Source: Candidatus Nanohalarchaeota archaeon
GTDB taxonomy: Archaea; EX4484-52; B79-G9
Assembly (NCBI GenBank): GCA_003660865.1
Contig: QMVA01000001.1
Coordinates: 1 to 46,661 of the forward strand
Direction of reading: 5' to 3'
DNA: 46,661 bases
Both the position numbers and the translations under genes were made by a program. Positions 8,601 to 17,766 of this stretch are shown piece after piece. Each line of letters begins with the position of its first letter. The stretch's first letter is position 1. The notes below the pieces were generated by a model. The model searched no databases. It saw only the letters and a program-made list of their open reading frames with translations, and was not told the DNA's origin.

Positions 8601-9404
8601 AGGTCAAATATTACAGGTGAGTATACAATCACGACACTTTACCCCGATTCGTATATAGAATATAATTATACGCCATCTGTTGATCTTGATTATGGTGAAA
8701 TATCACTTACGTTTGATAGTCTCACGTTTGGTGAAACATCCGGCAACCCAGGTGTGGAAAGCCCAAAAAACGGCTCATACTGGATTCCGCCATCTGTTGA
8801 AGTCATTGATGCAAAAGCAACATCGTATTCTTCAGAGTTCTGGACAAGCATTCTAAACGTGAGAAACGAAACGTCCGGTTGGGTTAATGTATACAACTTA
8901 AGTACGTATGGAGATGATTTTACAAAGTTCGGTGATCCATATATTGTCTTCATGCCTGTATCGCTCATAGGGCAGAACCAGACCAATTATGTGCAGATAA
9001 ATACTGGCACCAATGAAACATATTTCACTGGCGGGTCGCCTGACAGTAAGGTGATATATACTATAAAAATCAAGGGAATTGCGAGTTACGGTGAGATATC
9101 TCCCAAGGCAGACGGGTGTGAATGGGTAGTGGAGCAATACAACGGCAATAACGCTACAATAAAAATTCCATCGGACTATAACGGGACGAAGACTTGCGAG
9201 TTTTCAAGTGCGCAAATAGTCTATGATCATGATGATTCAATAGACAATGCGGCAATCTTACTGCTGCAGCAACTTGATGTGACGGGCGATAACAGAATAG
9301 ATATTGCGATAGACCAGACTAATATCAATATATGTATAATAAAAGTTACAGATATCCCATGGATGTGGGGACCTGCGATTTTGAAACTTGAAATATGGAA
9401 GTAA
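5649..9404 (+). CDS. Giant VWA-domain surface protein
   Basis: This 1251-residue protein has an N-terminal hydrophobic anchor (about residues 15-33, pilin-like context) and a large extracellular part rich in N-x-S/T sites. A von Willebrand A domain begins near residue 400 with the metal-binding motif DLSGS (405-409). Its first half runs to about 497. Its second half (AMLIMSDGG, then GFGVPPSLDEE and the closing helices) resumes only near residue 890. The ~390-residue insertion contains beta-rich, probably carbohydrate-binding-like modules, including one near 810-880 (KVVSDDMADIYLNGELID). After the VWA fold come beta-sandwich-like repeats to the C-terminus. It probably acts as an adhesin or a tip protein of the pilus made by its neighbours. 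Confidence 0.8.
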   Translation: MINMTVQKKAIMFTTDALIGMSLLIIAAAIIFSQDASRMPYRYTFEQANVISEDFVSMLSSIEFSSVNETLRESIISDTNVSSDDYGEDLVYIIGALWAENSTISMSYARQLTQAYIGALIPVGYSYGLFIDDEEIYSDSKGDYGVLSASKRMISGIHEGLPTKGISTRVSISNILSKNTAKFIYFGGFVGEGNITKIFMLPDAVGSVTNVYIEMDAGTNFTMSVNENFAGTYTMSSMVPMYANNWTMPSSYYSLFSPRENTIQINFTDAQNSYIGGGYIKVAYNTSQMDTTMIDLDNGNVSERYGFPGINGFINLYSSFYVPGTLNSMRIYLHIFNPYTTFLYVGNTRVYQNQTNQTQHIYINDTALSSMLNYASMSEATIPIRFGVKNMTGLGFGSDVVEVTDLSGSMGTFDVQPGNQERIAVAKVCDKEFVDTVLANEGQRVGLIAYGTSTDNSRTVYLTDNNVTLKAMIDGYDHDLSWTCISCGVKSATDMLVSTINVTTVVNNGTIWYYNDSYLNTEPPDDSEGRKWYEYNYTLTSEWDTGNGVFGAGSASMPITTLLTTAGSSGNRTYVNLWDDNITTIPVSFETGYNSTANTYGWNMGDDGWDHDLQDNSGPYGYDDNIDYNLVVNGMLEFDTRTGAPARNRCAGYDCSGAYGIQMDITPEAYSILSSSGMAKLSFKYEWDGNDDPFWNSDEVWIKARWTSPTTGIHYLGSELSSAGGDTTPEIDFRDNPNNDIPLTNTVHTMTNRIEGPGTYYLEIGGKLLASWWSGSNKWGYFRFDDILLEIKNGTDTYYFRKNFTIDDVNKVGRGFLKVVSDDMADIYLNGELIDADPGPEHDADYWNRIEFIDRSYFRQGSNVLSAKLYNTIGSTRFDLKLETFNNSRNRAMLIMSDGGANRCFGACPEGAKKQAINFACDAYENYGIISHAVGFGVPPSLDEETLQSIADCGRGMYRSSNNADELKQIYQDIANAMISYTTQRSNITGEYTITTLYPDSYIEYNYTPSVDLDYGEISLTFDSLTFGETSGNPGVESPKNGSYWIPPSVEVIDAKATSYSSEFWTSILNVRNETSGWVNVYNLSTYGDDFTKFGDPYIVFMPVSLIGQNQTNYVQINTGTNETYFTGGSPDSKVIYTIKIKGIASYGEISPKADGCEWVVEQYNGNNATIKIPSDYNGTKTCEFSSAQIVYDHDDSIDNAAILLLQQLDVTGDNRIDIAIDQTNINICIIKVTDIPWMWGPAILKLEIWK

Positions 9405-9408
9405 TTAT

Positions 9409-10515
9409 ATGCCTAAAGGATTTGCTTATACTCTGTTTGTGCTGACAGTAACATTATCGTTAGTTACGATGATAAGCATACATGCATCATCTGAAAATAC
9501 TATTGAAACACCATCGAGAATCAGGAGCAGTCTGTTGTTAACTGTCTTGAATGATATAAATGATGACCTCTCGAGAAGTTCATATATCGCAACTAAAAGA
9601 GCAATCTTAAGTTTAGTTGACTATATGGTAACTAATGGAACATTTATTAATGATACGGAGTCTGCTATATTTTATGCGAGTACAACCGGAGAGTATAATG
9701 GATCAGCACTTTCATTAATGGAAAACACAACAATCAATGACTGGACTGTGTCAATACAGGATATACTGGGTAAAATGGGTGTAGAAGGTACGGTTACTCT
9801 TGAAAGCTACACAATCAGGCAGAGGGACTTATACAATATCGAGCTTGCAACGGTCTATGAGTTGGATATTTATGATCCTATCTCTACAATTCGCATGAAA
9901 AGGAATACAACGCAAAATGTGACGATTGATTATAATTCTTTTGAGGATCCTCTTAACACTGTCAAGAGTAACCTGCTGTTTTCAACGGCATATCTGATGT
10001 GCAACATGTCCGGAGCATACGGCAAGGCGCTGGTGTCGGAAACAAATGCAACGAACTGGACTGTCGGGAGAGTATTTAAGTCAACTGGTCCGGGTGATAT
10101 TGTTTCGTTGTCGAGTAGCGTGAGGGCTGGAAGAATACTTATTACGCACAATATCTCAAGCTATGCACTGTCTGACATAGAGGAGTTTAAAGGCGTGATA
10201 TCTGAAACATCCGACGACCTCGCAGGTGTTACGATACCAAAAATCATAGGGACAGGCGATGCTTGTTCTAATACTGATGGGTCTTATATCGCGGCGATGA
10301 GTACAGAGATAGATAGATGGATAAATAGTATCATGACGTCTCAAGGAACTACATGTTTCATTGAACATGAATTAGGACCTACGTTCTTTGATCGCATGGA
10401 GGGAAATATAACGTATGGCAGATATAGCGGACCTGGAATTGCAACGTTTATAGACCCTACTATCCTGCCGAAAAACCCGCAAAAAGAACTTGATTTTGTA
10501 TACTGGAGCCCGTAG
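9409..10515 (+). CDS. Anchored surface protein, unknown
   Basis: A protein of about 368 residues with an N-terminal hydrophobic segment (FAYTLFVLTVTLSLVTMISI) and an extracellular body with many N-x-S/T sites. I start it at the ATG at 9409, 4 bp after the VWA gene ends; a TTG at 9388 is in frame but inside the previous gene. No domain is recognised. A C-terminal stretch ending FVYWSP and Cys-containing segments (GDACSN, GTTCFIE) suggest a disulfide-stabilised head. It is the last gene of the surface operon and converges on the coiled-coil gene. Confidence 0.65.
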   Translation: MPKGFAYTLFVLTVTLSLVTMISIHASSENTIETPSRIRSSLLLTVLNDINDDLSRSSYIATKRAILSLVDYMVTNGTFINDTESAIFYASTTGEYNGSALSLMENTTINDWTVSIQDILGKMGVEGTVTLESYTIRQRDLYNIELATVYELDIYDPISTIRMKRNTTQNVTIDYNSFEDPLNTVKSNLLFSTAYLMCNMSGAYGKALVSETNATNWTVGRVFKSTGPGDIVSLSSSVRAGRILITHNISSYALSDIEEFKGVISETSDDLAGVTIPKIIGTGDACSNTDGSYIAAMSTEIDRWINSIMTSQGTTCFIEHELGPTFFDRMEGNITYGRYSGPGIATFIDPTILPKNPQKELDFVYWSP

Positions 10516-10519
10516 TGGA

Positions 10520-13141
10520 CTATTCAATAATTACTGGCGCGTTTTTGTCCCGATTAAACATCTCAAAGTACAATCCTTTTATCTTTTCGAGTTCCTGTCT
10601 TAAGACTTCACTTTCATTCTGGACAGCGCGCATTTTTCTTTCCAACATGTCGCTTGTCATGCCGTTTCCGGATTGAATCATCTCAATTTTCTCTGTGAGA
10701 TTCTTAAGTTTCTCATCATACATTTTTTTATTATCATTTGAGTTCGCGCCTGATTTTTCTTCTTTTTTTGCGTAGTTTTCCAGTATTGTTTTGACGTCGT
10801 CAGCAAGTTCTGTTTTTGTATCTTTCAGCAAAATTATGTCGCTTTCAATCTGTGAAAGCCGCTCTACAATTGGGTTGACTGTGGTTTTAATTTTTTCATG
10901 AGCACTTTTGCTGACTTCGAGATGTCTCTGTTCAAGTTTCCTGTTCAAAAGTGCGACTGATTTTGCAATCTTATTCTGGTTCGATACATGGGGCATGAGT
11001 TTATTGTCAAAGAGATCCTCTACTTCTGAATAGTTTACTTTCTTTTCGGATTTCTTTATGTTGTTCTTCAATTCGTTAATGTCGCTTAATATTTTTGCCT
11101 TGAACTCAGCAAATTCCTCGTAATTGTGTGATTCACTTTTGCTTTTTCCTGTTTTCTTTGATGTGTCTGAGATATATTTCTTCAGAGGAAGCAACTTTGC
11201 GTTGAATTCATTTCTTAAGGTATACATCAAGACTTTCTGTTTCAGTGTCTCGTTTTTGACTTTTGATTTAATGTCAGTACTTAATGTGTTAATATTCTCA
11301 ACAACATCCGATAGTTCGGCGGTGACAGTTTTGTTGACTGCGCTATCAACATCATGCGTTATCCTATCTTTCACATAATCTTTATTATTTGCAACATGGT
11401 TTTCGATATCAGTAATCCTTTTCTCTGTCCTGTTATGTACCTGATACAACTTAGATACATTTTCTTTCAGTACTGGAATGTACTTTATATAATCTGCGCC
11501 ATTAGAGTTCCGTGAATCCAACTTACGGGATAACTTTTTCTCTACGGATTGCATACTTGCTATCATGTTGTCAATATCGCTGAAGCGGCCCTCAAATTCA
11601 TTGCTTTTGCTCTTCAACTTATTCAGCAGTTTAGTTGTATGGTCGAGTGTATTCAATCTTTTTTTCTGGTCCTCGATACTCTCTGAAAACTGCTCAACTT
11701 CTGCTTTTATTTCGTCGAGCAGTTTGACCTTTTTAGCGAGTTTTGAATTTTTCCTGTTGCATGCGGTAATATCATCTGATAATTTGTCCAGTTCTTCGGA
11801 GGAAGCGCGGGAATGCTCAAGATTTTCAATCTTTTTTTTCATTTCGTTTAGTATTCCTAATTGATTGTTCATTGAGTTCAGTTTCAGTTTATCAGCCGCG
11901 TCCTGTTCGCGAATCCTCCTGAGTTCTGTTTTTGTCTCTTCGAGCAGTTTGACCTTTTCGGCGAGCTTTGAATTTTTCGTGTTGCATGCGGTAATGTCAT
12001 CTGATAATTTGTCCAGTTCTTCGGAGGAAGCGCGGGAATGCTCAAGATTTTCAATCTTCTTTTTCATATCGTTTAGTATTCCTAACTGATTGTTCATTGA
12101 GTTCAGTTTCAGCTTATCGGCCGCGTCCTGTTCACGAATCCTCCTGAGTTCTGTTTTTGTTTTGTCGAGCAGTTTAATCTTTTCTTCGAGTTCGCCTGTA
12201 TTCTTTTTGCATCCTGCGATTTCATTCGTCAACTTGTCGATTTCTTCTTTGTTTGTATCCAGAAGACTACGGGCAATGTCCTGTTTCATGTGCCTTATCT
12301 TTGAATCGAGAACAGTCACAAGTTTTTTATCCATTACCCTGAAGCCATCAACAATTTTCGCCTGCTCGCCAAGTTGCCGAAGTGTTTTTTCGTTGTTCTC
12401 ACTAATCCTTGATTCAAATTCTTTTGCACCTTTTCTTGATGCCTTAACAAGACTTTCTACTTTATCAACTACATCTTTCAGGGTTGCGATTTCTGCCTTA
12501 ACAGCATCAATTTCTGCTTTATCAAGGCTTCCATTTGAACCAGTTCGGGTTGAAAGCATTGATTTGAATTTATTGTCTCTTTTTTCAAGGTCGCTTTTTA
12601 TGGTGGAAACAAATTTCCTGAATTCTGTATCTATATTGTTATATTTGCGCTCAAGGTCAATCATCTTTGAGGCATTGTTTTTTGGACTCTGATTTTCTGC
12701 TATTTTTTTAATTGAATCAAGTTCTGATTTAAGGGATGAGATGCTTTTCTCAAAATTTGTTGTGTCTCTTTTCGCATCCGGGGCTGTAATCTTTGTGCTT
12801 ATCATCTTTATGGCGCCGGAGAGTAATTTCATTTTGCCTTGAAGAGTTTCCATGTCGTCTGTGAGTTTAAGGATTTCGTCCTGGGCCTGTATTGTCTCTA
12901 GTTTTGTGATTAACTCAAGATCTTCCATCTCGCGCAGTTTTTCCTGAATCTGTGCAAGTCTTGCCAGTGACTCTTTTAAATCTTTTATCTCACTTGTTGC
13001 TTTGATGCTCTCTTTCAGTTTGTCCAGAGAGTTTTCTAAGATAATAACCTTTTTTTCAATTTCAATCTCGACACTCTTTTTCTGAATATCTAATGGCATC
13101 TTCTCTGCTACAGATTTTGATGAATTCCTGCTTGTGAACAT
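10520..13141 (-). CDS. Large coiled-coil protein
   Basis: An 873-residue, highly charged protein that is predicted almost entirely coiled coil (heptad-like KLKESIKATSEIKDLKESLARL and similar). It has no signal peptide or membrane helix, so it is probably cytoplasmic. Two near-identical 75-residue repeats (from EETKTELRRIREQDAADKL onward) are encoded by 11716-12165, with a diverged third copy upstream in the protein. It may act as a scaffold, SMC-like or cytoskeletal spacer; no ATPase domain is present. The start codon is preceded by GAGAGG. It is convergent with the surface operon and divergent from the glycan operon. Confidence 0.7.
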   Translation of the reverse strand: MFTSRNSSKSVAEKMPLDIQKKSVEIEIEKKVIILENSLDKLKESIKATSEIKDLKESLARLAQIQEKLREMEDLELITKLETIQAQDEILKLTDDMETLQGKMKLLSGAIKMISTKITAPDAKRDTTNFEKSISSLKSELDSIKKIAENQSPKNNASKMIDLERKYNNIDTEFRKFVSTIKSDLEKRDNKFKSMLSTRTGSNGSLDKAEIDAVKAEIATLKDVVDKVESLVKASRKGAKEFESRISENNEKTLRQLGEQAKIVDGFRVMDKKLVTVLDSKIRHMKQDIARSLLDTNKEEIDKLTNEIAGCKKNTGELEEKIKLLDKTKTELRRIREQDAADKLKLNSMNNQLGILNDMKKKIENLEHSRASSEELDKLSDDITACNTKNSKLAEKVKLLEETKTELRRIREQDAADKLKLNSMNNQLGILNEMKKKIENLEHSRASSEELDKLSDDITACNRKNSKLAKKVKLLDEIKAEVEQFSESIEDQKKRLNTLDHTTKLLNKLKSKSNEFEGRFSDIDNMIASMQSVEKKLSRKLDSRNSNGADYIKYIPVLKENVSKLYQVHNRTEKRITDIENHVANNKDYVKDRITHDVDSAVNKTVTAELSDVVENINTLSTDIKSKVKNETLKQKVLMYTLRNEFNAKLLPLKKYISDTSKKTGKSKSESHNYEEFAEFKAKILSDINELKNNIKKSEKKVNYSEVEDLFDNKLMPHVSNQNKIAKSVALLNRKLEQRHLEVSKSAHEKIKTTVNPIVERLSQIESDIILLKDTKTELADDVKTILENYAKKEEKSGANSNDNKKMYDEKLKNLTEKIEMIQSGNGMTSDMLERKMRAVQNESEVLRQELEKIKGLYFEMFNRDKNAPVIIE
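11716..12165 (-). repeat. Tandem 225-bp in-frame repeat
   Basis: Two copies (11716-11940 and 11941-12165) are nearly identical in the coiled-coil gene. For example, ATGCGGTAAT recurs exactly 225 bp apart at 11761 and 11986. Both start at CGAGCAGTTT, and a third diverged copy begins at 12166. The low divergence points to a recent duplication or gene conversion. Confidence 0.9.
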
Positions 13142-13530
13142 TACATTCCTCTCTCAAATTATACTGCTTTTCTTATCTGTGTATGTTGTCAAAGCCACAT
13201 ATATTACCTGTGCATGTACCTTTGTCACATAGGTTCAAGGCAAATTGATTTTTGTTGAACGTTGCTCCTCGTTATGTTTTGACTTGACTATGTTGTATTA
13301 ACGGTGATTCATATAGAATAATGACGTTCTATATATAAATAATTTATCTGAGTCAATATCGAAAAATAAGGATTGTATAGTTGAAGAGATTCGTTTTAAG
13401 TATAGACCCGTGCTAAGAATTATCTTCTATTTTTTCTTCTTGGAACAATCGCCATTAATAAAGGTTTCTGAAACATAACTTATCAGTAATAAAACGTATA
13501 GCTGTCCTCAAAGTAAGGAGTTGCATTTCG
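13142..13530. promoter_or_regulatory. Divergent intergenic region
   Basis: This 389-bp gap holds no convincing gene. On the minus strand, a CATATATTA box at about 13198-13206 could serve the coiled-coil gene. On the plus strand, TATATATAAAT at about 13329-13340 is the strongest box but would give a ~170-nt leader. A nearer weak box (AATAAAGG) is near 13456. AAGGAG at 13515-13520 is a Shine-Dalgarno match 10 bp before the ATG at 13531. A weak 6-bp hairpin (GTTCAA/TTGAAC) lies near 13230-13260. Confidence 0.4.
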
Positions 13531-14856
13531 ATGTCATGGACAAAAATTTCTGGATTTAAAAAGGATATTATACATAAAAAAACGAGCATTGCACTTATAG
13601 GATTAGGGTATGTAGGACTGCCACTTGCCATGACTTTTGCTAAGAAAGGGTTTAATGTGTATGGTTATGATGTTGACAAGGCTAAAATACAATCCTTAAA
13701 ACGCAGGGAAAATTATCTTGAAAGCGAAGTGTGGATGACAAAGGTACTCAGGAAATCGCAGACATTTTGCCCTTCGGTGGATGTTGAAAATTCAGGTATT
13801 CACGACATAATTATTGTTGCAGTTCCCACTCCTGCTGATCCGGTGACTAAACGGCCAGTTTATGACTATATAGAGTCTTCGGCGAGAGCTGTTGGCGCGA
13901 ATCTGAAAAAGGGCAGTCTTGTCATTCTTGAGTCAACAGTAGGGCCTGGCACAACAGAGGGGCTGTTCAGAAAAATTATTGAGTCTGTGTCGGGCTTAAG
14001 GGTCGGGCATGACTTTGGCCTTGGCTATTCACCGGAGCGTGTCAACCCGGGCGATGAAGAGCACAGGATAGAAAACATCCCGAAAGTCGTGAGCGGCATA
14101 GATGATGCGAGTGCTTGTGCTTGTGCCTGTATCTACAGCCAAATCGTTCCTTCAGTCTATAAGACACCGACAATAAAAGAAGCAGAACTCACCAAACTTC
14201 TTGAAAATATCCAGAGAGATGTGAATATTGCTCTTGTAAATGAATTCGCAAAAATCTGCGATATACTCGACGCAGATGTCACAAAAGTTATCGAGGCTGC
14301 CTCTACAAAATGGAACTTTTACAGTGTCTTGCCCGGATGCGGTGTAGGTGGTCATTGCCTTCCTGATGACCCGTGGTTTCTCATGCATGAGCTCGAAAAA
14401 AAGGGATATACTTCGGAGTTGATTAAAACAGCAAGAAAAACAAATGATGAAATGCCTGCATATACGGCGCGCAAGGTGAATCTGCTTCTTGGCGGAAAAC
14501 CAAATGGTGCGAAGATAGCGATACTTGGTCTCGCATACAAAAACGATTCGTCGGATGTGCGGAACACCCCGGCGAAAGCGATTGTTGATGAAATAAAGAA
14601 TATTGGCTATACAAATCTCATAGCTCATGACCCGTATGTCAGTAAAGTAGAGTGGATAGAGACAGATACTTTTGAGAATACAATAAAAGACGCGGAACTT
14701 ATAATTGCCACAACATCTCACAAATGCATAAAGAGCATGTCTGCGACTGACCTGAGAAGGCTCGCGCCCCAGACATCAGTGATTGACGGCAGGAACATGT
14801 TCGACAAGAGTCAATTCCTGAAAATGCATATAAAATATGCAGGGATCGGGCGGTGA
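13531..14856 (+). CDS. UDP-ManNAc-type nucleotide-sugar dehydrogenase
   Basis: A 441-residue enzyme of the UDP-glucose/GDP-mannose dehydrogenase family. It shows the NAD-binding GLGYVGLP near residue 23, the ESTVGPGTTEG segment, and the catalytic Cys in LPGCGVGGHCLPDDPW, a form typical of WecC/UDP-N-acetyl-D-mannosamine dehydrogenase. It should oxidise the C6 of a UDP-N-acetylhexosamine to the uronic acid for surface glycan. A Shine-Dalgarno AAGGAG precedes it. It opens a six-gene operon of sugar genes. Confidence 0.85.
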   Translation: MSWTKISGFKKDIIHKKTSIALIGLGYVGLPLAMTFAKKGFNVYGYDVDKAKIQSLKRRENYLESEVWMTKVLRKSQTFCPSVDVENSGIHDIIIVAVPTPADPVTKRPVYDYIESSARAVGANLKKGSLVILESTVGPGTTEGLFRKIIESVSGLRVGHDFGLGYSPERVNPGDEEHRIENIPKVVSGIDDASACACACIYSQIVPSVYKTPTIKEAELTKLLENIQRDVNIALVNEFAKICDILDADVTKVIEAASTKWNFYSVLPGCGVGGHCLPDDPWFLMHELEKKGYTSELIKTARKTNDEMPAYTARKVNLLLGGKPNGAKIAILGLAYKNDSSDVRNTPAKAIVDEIKNIGYTNLIAHDPYVSKVEWIETDTFENTIKDAELIIATTSHKCIKSMSATDLRRLAPQTSVIDGRNMFDKSQFLKMHIKYAGIGR

Positions 14857-14862
14857 TGAGAT

Positions 14863-16155
14863 ATGGGATTGCCAATATTAGTACCTGTCATCGGATCACA
14901 AATCATTTTCGGGGCTTTTGCAAAACTCAAAAAGAAACCGTATGTTCTGCCTGCTAAGTGTGATTATAAGCCGACTATCTGTGTTGTGATTCCTGCAAAA
15001 AACGAAGGTCTGCGTATTCAGTATGCTTTGGCGTCACTTGAAATGCAGACGTATCCTGTTGAGAAAGTATATGTGATTGACGACGGTTCAGAAGACAATA
15101 CAATTGAAGTAGTGCGAAAAATGAATATTCTGATGAAGGACACTGAGATTGAACTATATGGCCATAAGAGGTCACACGGCAAAACACCGGGCGTAAAGTT
15201 TGCAACAAGAACAGCAACCACAGATAAAATAATGGTACTTGATGCAGATACAATACTTTCAGATCCGCACTACATTGAAAAAATCGTGAGGGCACACTCG
15301 GATCCAAAAACAGGGTGCAGTTATGGTGCAGTTACGCCGTTCTCAAGGAAAGAGCAGCTAAAAACGCTGTTTGAGATGCTTCTAACAAAACATTATCCAG
15401 TCTCAAGAGAACTTATCATGCAATACAAAAACAAAGTGAAAATGCGCCCTGTTGATAAAATAAAATATTATCTACTTCGCTGGCCAGTTGAGAGATATCG
15501 TGAAGCACTGTACCTTACGGACCAGTACTTTTCGAAGGACAGCGCACTACGCGTCTATGGTACGACACTTTTTCCTATAGGATGTGGGGTGCTGTATGAC
15601 AGGAAACTTCTAAAGAGCCAATTCGATATCTATGAGAGTACACTTGGCGACAATCTTACGACGTCAGAAGATATATTCATTGGATTTTCACTTGTGAATG
15701 AAGGCTACAAGAACGTACAAATAGCAGACGCAAAAATGATAAGTGCTGAGCCGCGCGTTGACAGGCTGCCAAGACAGCTTTTCTTATGGACATCTTCATT
15801 TTTCCAAAGTGCCTACTACTTCAGAAATATGACATTTGCCCTGAAACGCAAAAACAACAGACCTGCTGTTGGCTGGGTAATACTTCCGCCTATCTTTGAA
15901 AAAATTACATATCCTCTGGCCCTTGCGTATCTTGTCTGGTTTGATTACTGGTATGCTCTTCTTACACTTATGATAGAGTTCATAGCATATATGGCTATAT
16001 TGCGGATGTCTGACCCAAAAATGTCCAAAATGCACTTTTTTAAAATATGTGTTGTGGCACTTCCGCTTCGTGTTGTCAACCTGTTCCTGGACATATATGT
16101 GACATTTCGCTTTGTAATTGACCTTATAATCGGACGGAGGAATTGGAGAAAATGA
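14863..16155 (+). CDS. Membrane-bound GT2 glycosyltransferase
   Basis: A 430-residue family 2 glycosyltransferase. An N-terminal hydrophobic segment (about 3-20) precedes the GT-A domain, with VVIPAKNEG, the VIDDGSEDNT segment, the DAD metal-binding motif (VLDADT) and a TSEDIF acidic pair. The C-terminal ~100 residues form two or three membrane helices, as in polysaccharide synthases. It probably transfers a sugar to a lipid carrier or growing glycan inside the membrane. It starts 6 bp after the dehydrogenase and overlaps the epimerase by 4 bp. Confidence 0.85.
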   Translation: MGLPILVPVIGSQIIFGAFAKLKKKPYVLPAKCDYKPTICVVIPAKNEGLRIQYALASLEMQTYPVEKVYVIDDGSEDNTIEVVRKMNILMKDTEIELYGHKRSHGKTPGVKFATRTATTDKIMVLDADTILSDPHYIEKIVRAHSDPKTGCSYGAVTPFSRKEQLKTLFEMLLTKHYPVSRELIMQYKNKVKMRPVDKIKYYLLRWPVERYREALYLTDQYFSKDSALRVYGTTLFPIGCGVLYDRKLLKSQFDIYESTLGDNLTTSEDIFIGFSLVNEGYKNVQIADAKMISAEPRVDRLPRQLFLWTSSFFQSAYYFRNMTFALKRKNNRPAVGWVILPPIFEKITYPLALAYLVWFDYWYALLTLMIEFIAYMAILRMSDPKMSKMHFFKICVVALPLRVVNLFLDIYVTFRFVIDLIIGRRNWRK

Positions 16156-17144
16156 ACTCAACAATGAAAGAGAAAATACTGGTGACCGGTGGAGCCGGAT
16201 TTATCGGAACCCATGTAGTACAGAAACTGCTGGAGGAAAAGGATGATGTTCACATTGTTATTCTTGACAATTTTTCTGTTGGTAAGGCAGACCGCTTCAT
16301 GCCGTTCTGTACAGGTACAAAGAGGCTTGATATAGTTAAGGGTGATGTGCGGGATGAAAAAATTCTGGATAAAGTACTGTCAGGTACAAATATTGTCTAT
16401 CATCTTGCGGCTGTTGTCGGTGTTGATCGCGTGATATCTATGCCGGAAGAAACATGGGATGTTGAGGTTAATGGTACGAAAATGCTCATTGAAAAATGTA
16501 TTTATCATAAAGTAAAGCGTTTCTTTCTGGCGTCGTCTTCAGAGTGCTATGGCAAGTACTCTTCTCATAGTCTGCCTATGAAAGAAAGTGATTCTATAAT
16601 GCCAAATACAAACTATGGAAAGGCAAAGTACGAGTGTGAAAAGATATGTGAACAATACAATCGTGAAGGCAGGATTAGCTGCGTGGCTGCAAGGTATTTT
16701 AATGTATATGGCAAGTTCCAGAGTTTCAATGGCTATGTGATTCCTAATATGGTGATGCAGGCTCTCAATAATGAGCCGATTAAAATATACGGGCATGGCG
16801 ACCAGCTGCGTGATTTTATGTATATAGATGATACGGTTGATGCTACAATAAAACTTATAGAGAGTGAGCTTACCGGAGTATATAATATTGGTTCCGGTAA
16901 GTGTACGAGTATCAAAAATATTGCTGAAACGATAATAAAACTTACTGGTTCTGATTCGATGATAACGCATGTGCCGATAAGACGTCCTACTGATATAGAG
17001 AGCAAACTAAGTGATAATTCGAAAATCAGAAAATCAACTAACTGGAAGATCGGGCATGATATAAACACAGGACTCAAAGAGACAATCAATAGCTATAGGA
17101 GGTATTTGAATGAATGTAATTGCAATATGCGCACATCCGGATGA
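16152..17144 (+). CDS. NAD-dependent sugar epimerase/dehydratase (SDR)
   Basis: An extended short-chain dehydrogenase of 330 residues with TGGAGFIG near the start and the catalytic YGKAK (YxxxK). The overall pattern (YHLAAVVGVDRV, SSSECYG, RYFNVYG, DFMYIDD) matches UDP-sugar 4-epimerases or dehydratases. I start it at the ATG at 16152, which overlaps the stop of the GT2 gene (ATGA) and has GGAGG about 10 bp upstream; a TTG at 16143 is also in frame. It should make a modified nucleotide sugar for the glycan. Confidence 0.85.
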   Translation: MNSTMKEKILVTGGAGFIGTHVVQKLLEEKDDVHIVILDNFSVGKADRFMPFCTGTKRLDIVKGDVRDEKILDKVLSGTNIVYHLAAVVGVDRVISMPEETWDVEVNGTKMLIEKCIYHKVKRFFLASSSECYGKYSSHSLPMKESDSIMPNTNYGKAKYECEKICEQYNREGRISCVAARYFNVYGKFQSFNGYVIPNMVMQALNNEPIKIYGHGDQLRDFMYIDDTVDATIKLIESELTGVYNIGSGKCTSIKNIAETIIKLTGSDSMITHVPIRRPTDIESKLSDNSKIRKSTNWKIGHDINTGLKETINSYRRYLNECNCNMRTSG

Positions 17145-17766
17145 TATAGAAATCAACTGTGCAGGTACCTTGCTAAAGCACGTTGCACAGGGCGATAAGG
17201 TTGTGATGGTATCTGTGTCCGATGGCGGAACAACAAACTATGAGCGTGAAATTGTCAGAAGCAGTGAGACGGCAGTGTCTGAAGCCAAGAAGGCAGCATT
17301 GATTATTGGAGCAAAGCTGTATGTGCTCAATTATAAGGCGCTTGACATACCCTACAACCACGAAATAATTTCGGAGCTTGAATCACTTATTACCAAGCAT
17401 GACATTGATATAGTCTATACACACTGGCATAGTCATACGAATCAGGATCATAGAAGGGTAAGCAGGTCTGTTCTCGCGGCTGCAAGATGTGTCAATAGGG
17501 TGCTCATGTGGGAAGAGGGAATACCGCATTCTTTGTGCTTTTCCGGATTCAATCCCCAGTTGTATGTAGATGTAACAGAACATATGGACAAAAAAATAGA
17601 GGCTATTCGCGCTCATGAATCGCAGGTTGAGAAATATGCTGAGGATATAGTAGATGCGATTACAGCGCGCGCAAGGTACAGGGGATACCAGATGCGTGTG
17701 AGGTATGCTGAGTGTTTTGAGGTAAGTAAGCTTACAAATGAGGGATTTTCTGAAAAAAGATTGTGA
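17110..17766 (+). CDS. PIG-L/LmbE-type N-deacetylase
   Basis: A 218-residue zinc-dependent deacetylase of the GlcNAc-PI de-N-acetylase family. The N-terminal AHPDDIE motif supplies metal ligands, and HSHTNQDH (about 117-124) supplies the usual HxxDH-type ligands. Relatives deacetylate GlcNAc-inositol, GlcNAc-malate (BshB) or other N-acetylhexosaminides. AGGAGG stands about 8 bp before the ATG. The start lies inside the epimerase gene (35-bp overlap), and its end overlaps the BshC-like gene, so the three are translationally linked. Confidence 0.85.
   Translation: MNVIAICAHPDDIEINCAGTLLKHVAQGDKVVMVSVSDGGTTNYEREIVRSSETAVSEAKKAALIIGAKLYVLNYKALDIPYNHEIISELESLITKHDIDIVYTHWHSHTNQDHRRVSRSVLAAARCVNRVLMWEEGIPHSLCFSGFNPQLYVDVTEHMDKKIEAIRAHESQVEKYAEDIVDAITARARYRGYQMRVRYAECFEVSKLTNEGFSEKRL

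Noticed and set aside
11565..12692. Long Ser/Phe-rich open frames on the plus strand opposite the coiled-coil gene
   Set aside because: They are antisense shadows of Lys/Glu-rich coiled-coil codons, repeat with the same 225-bp period and have no promoter or homology.
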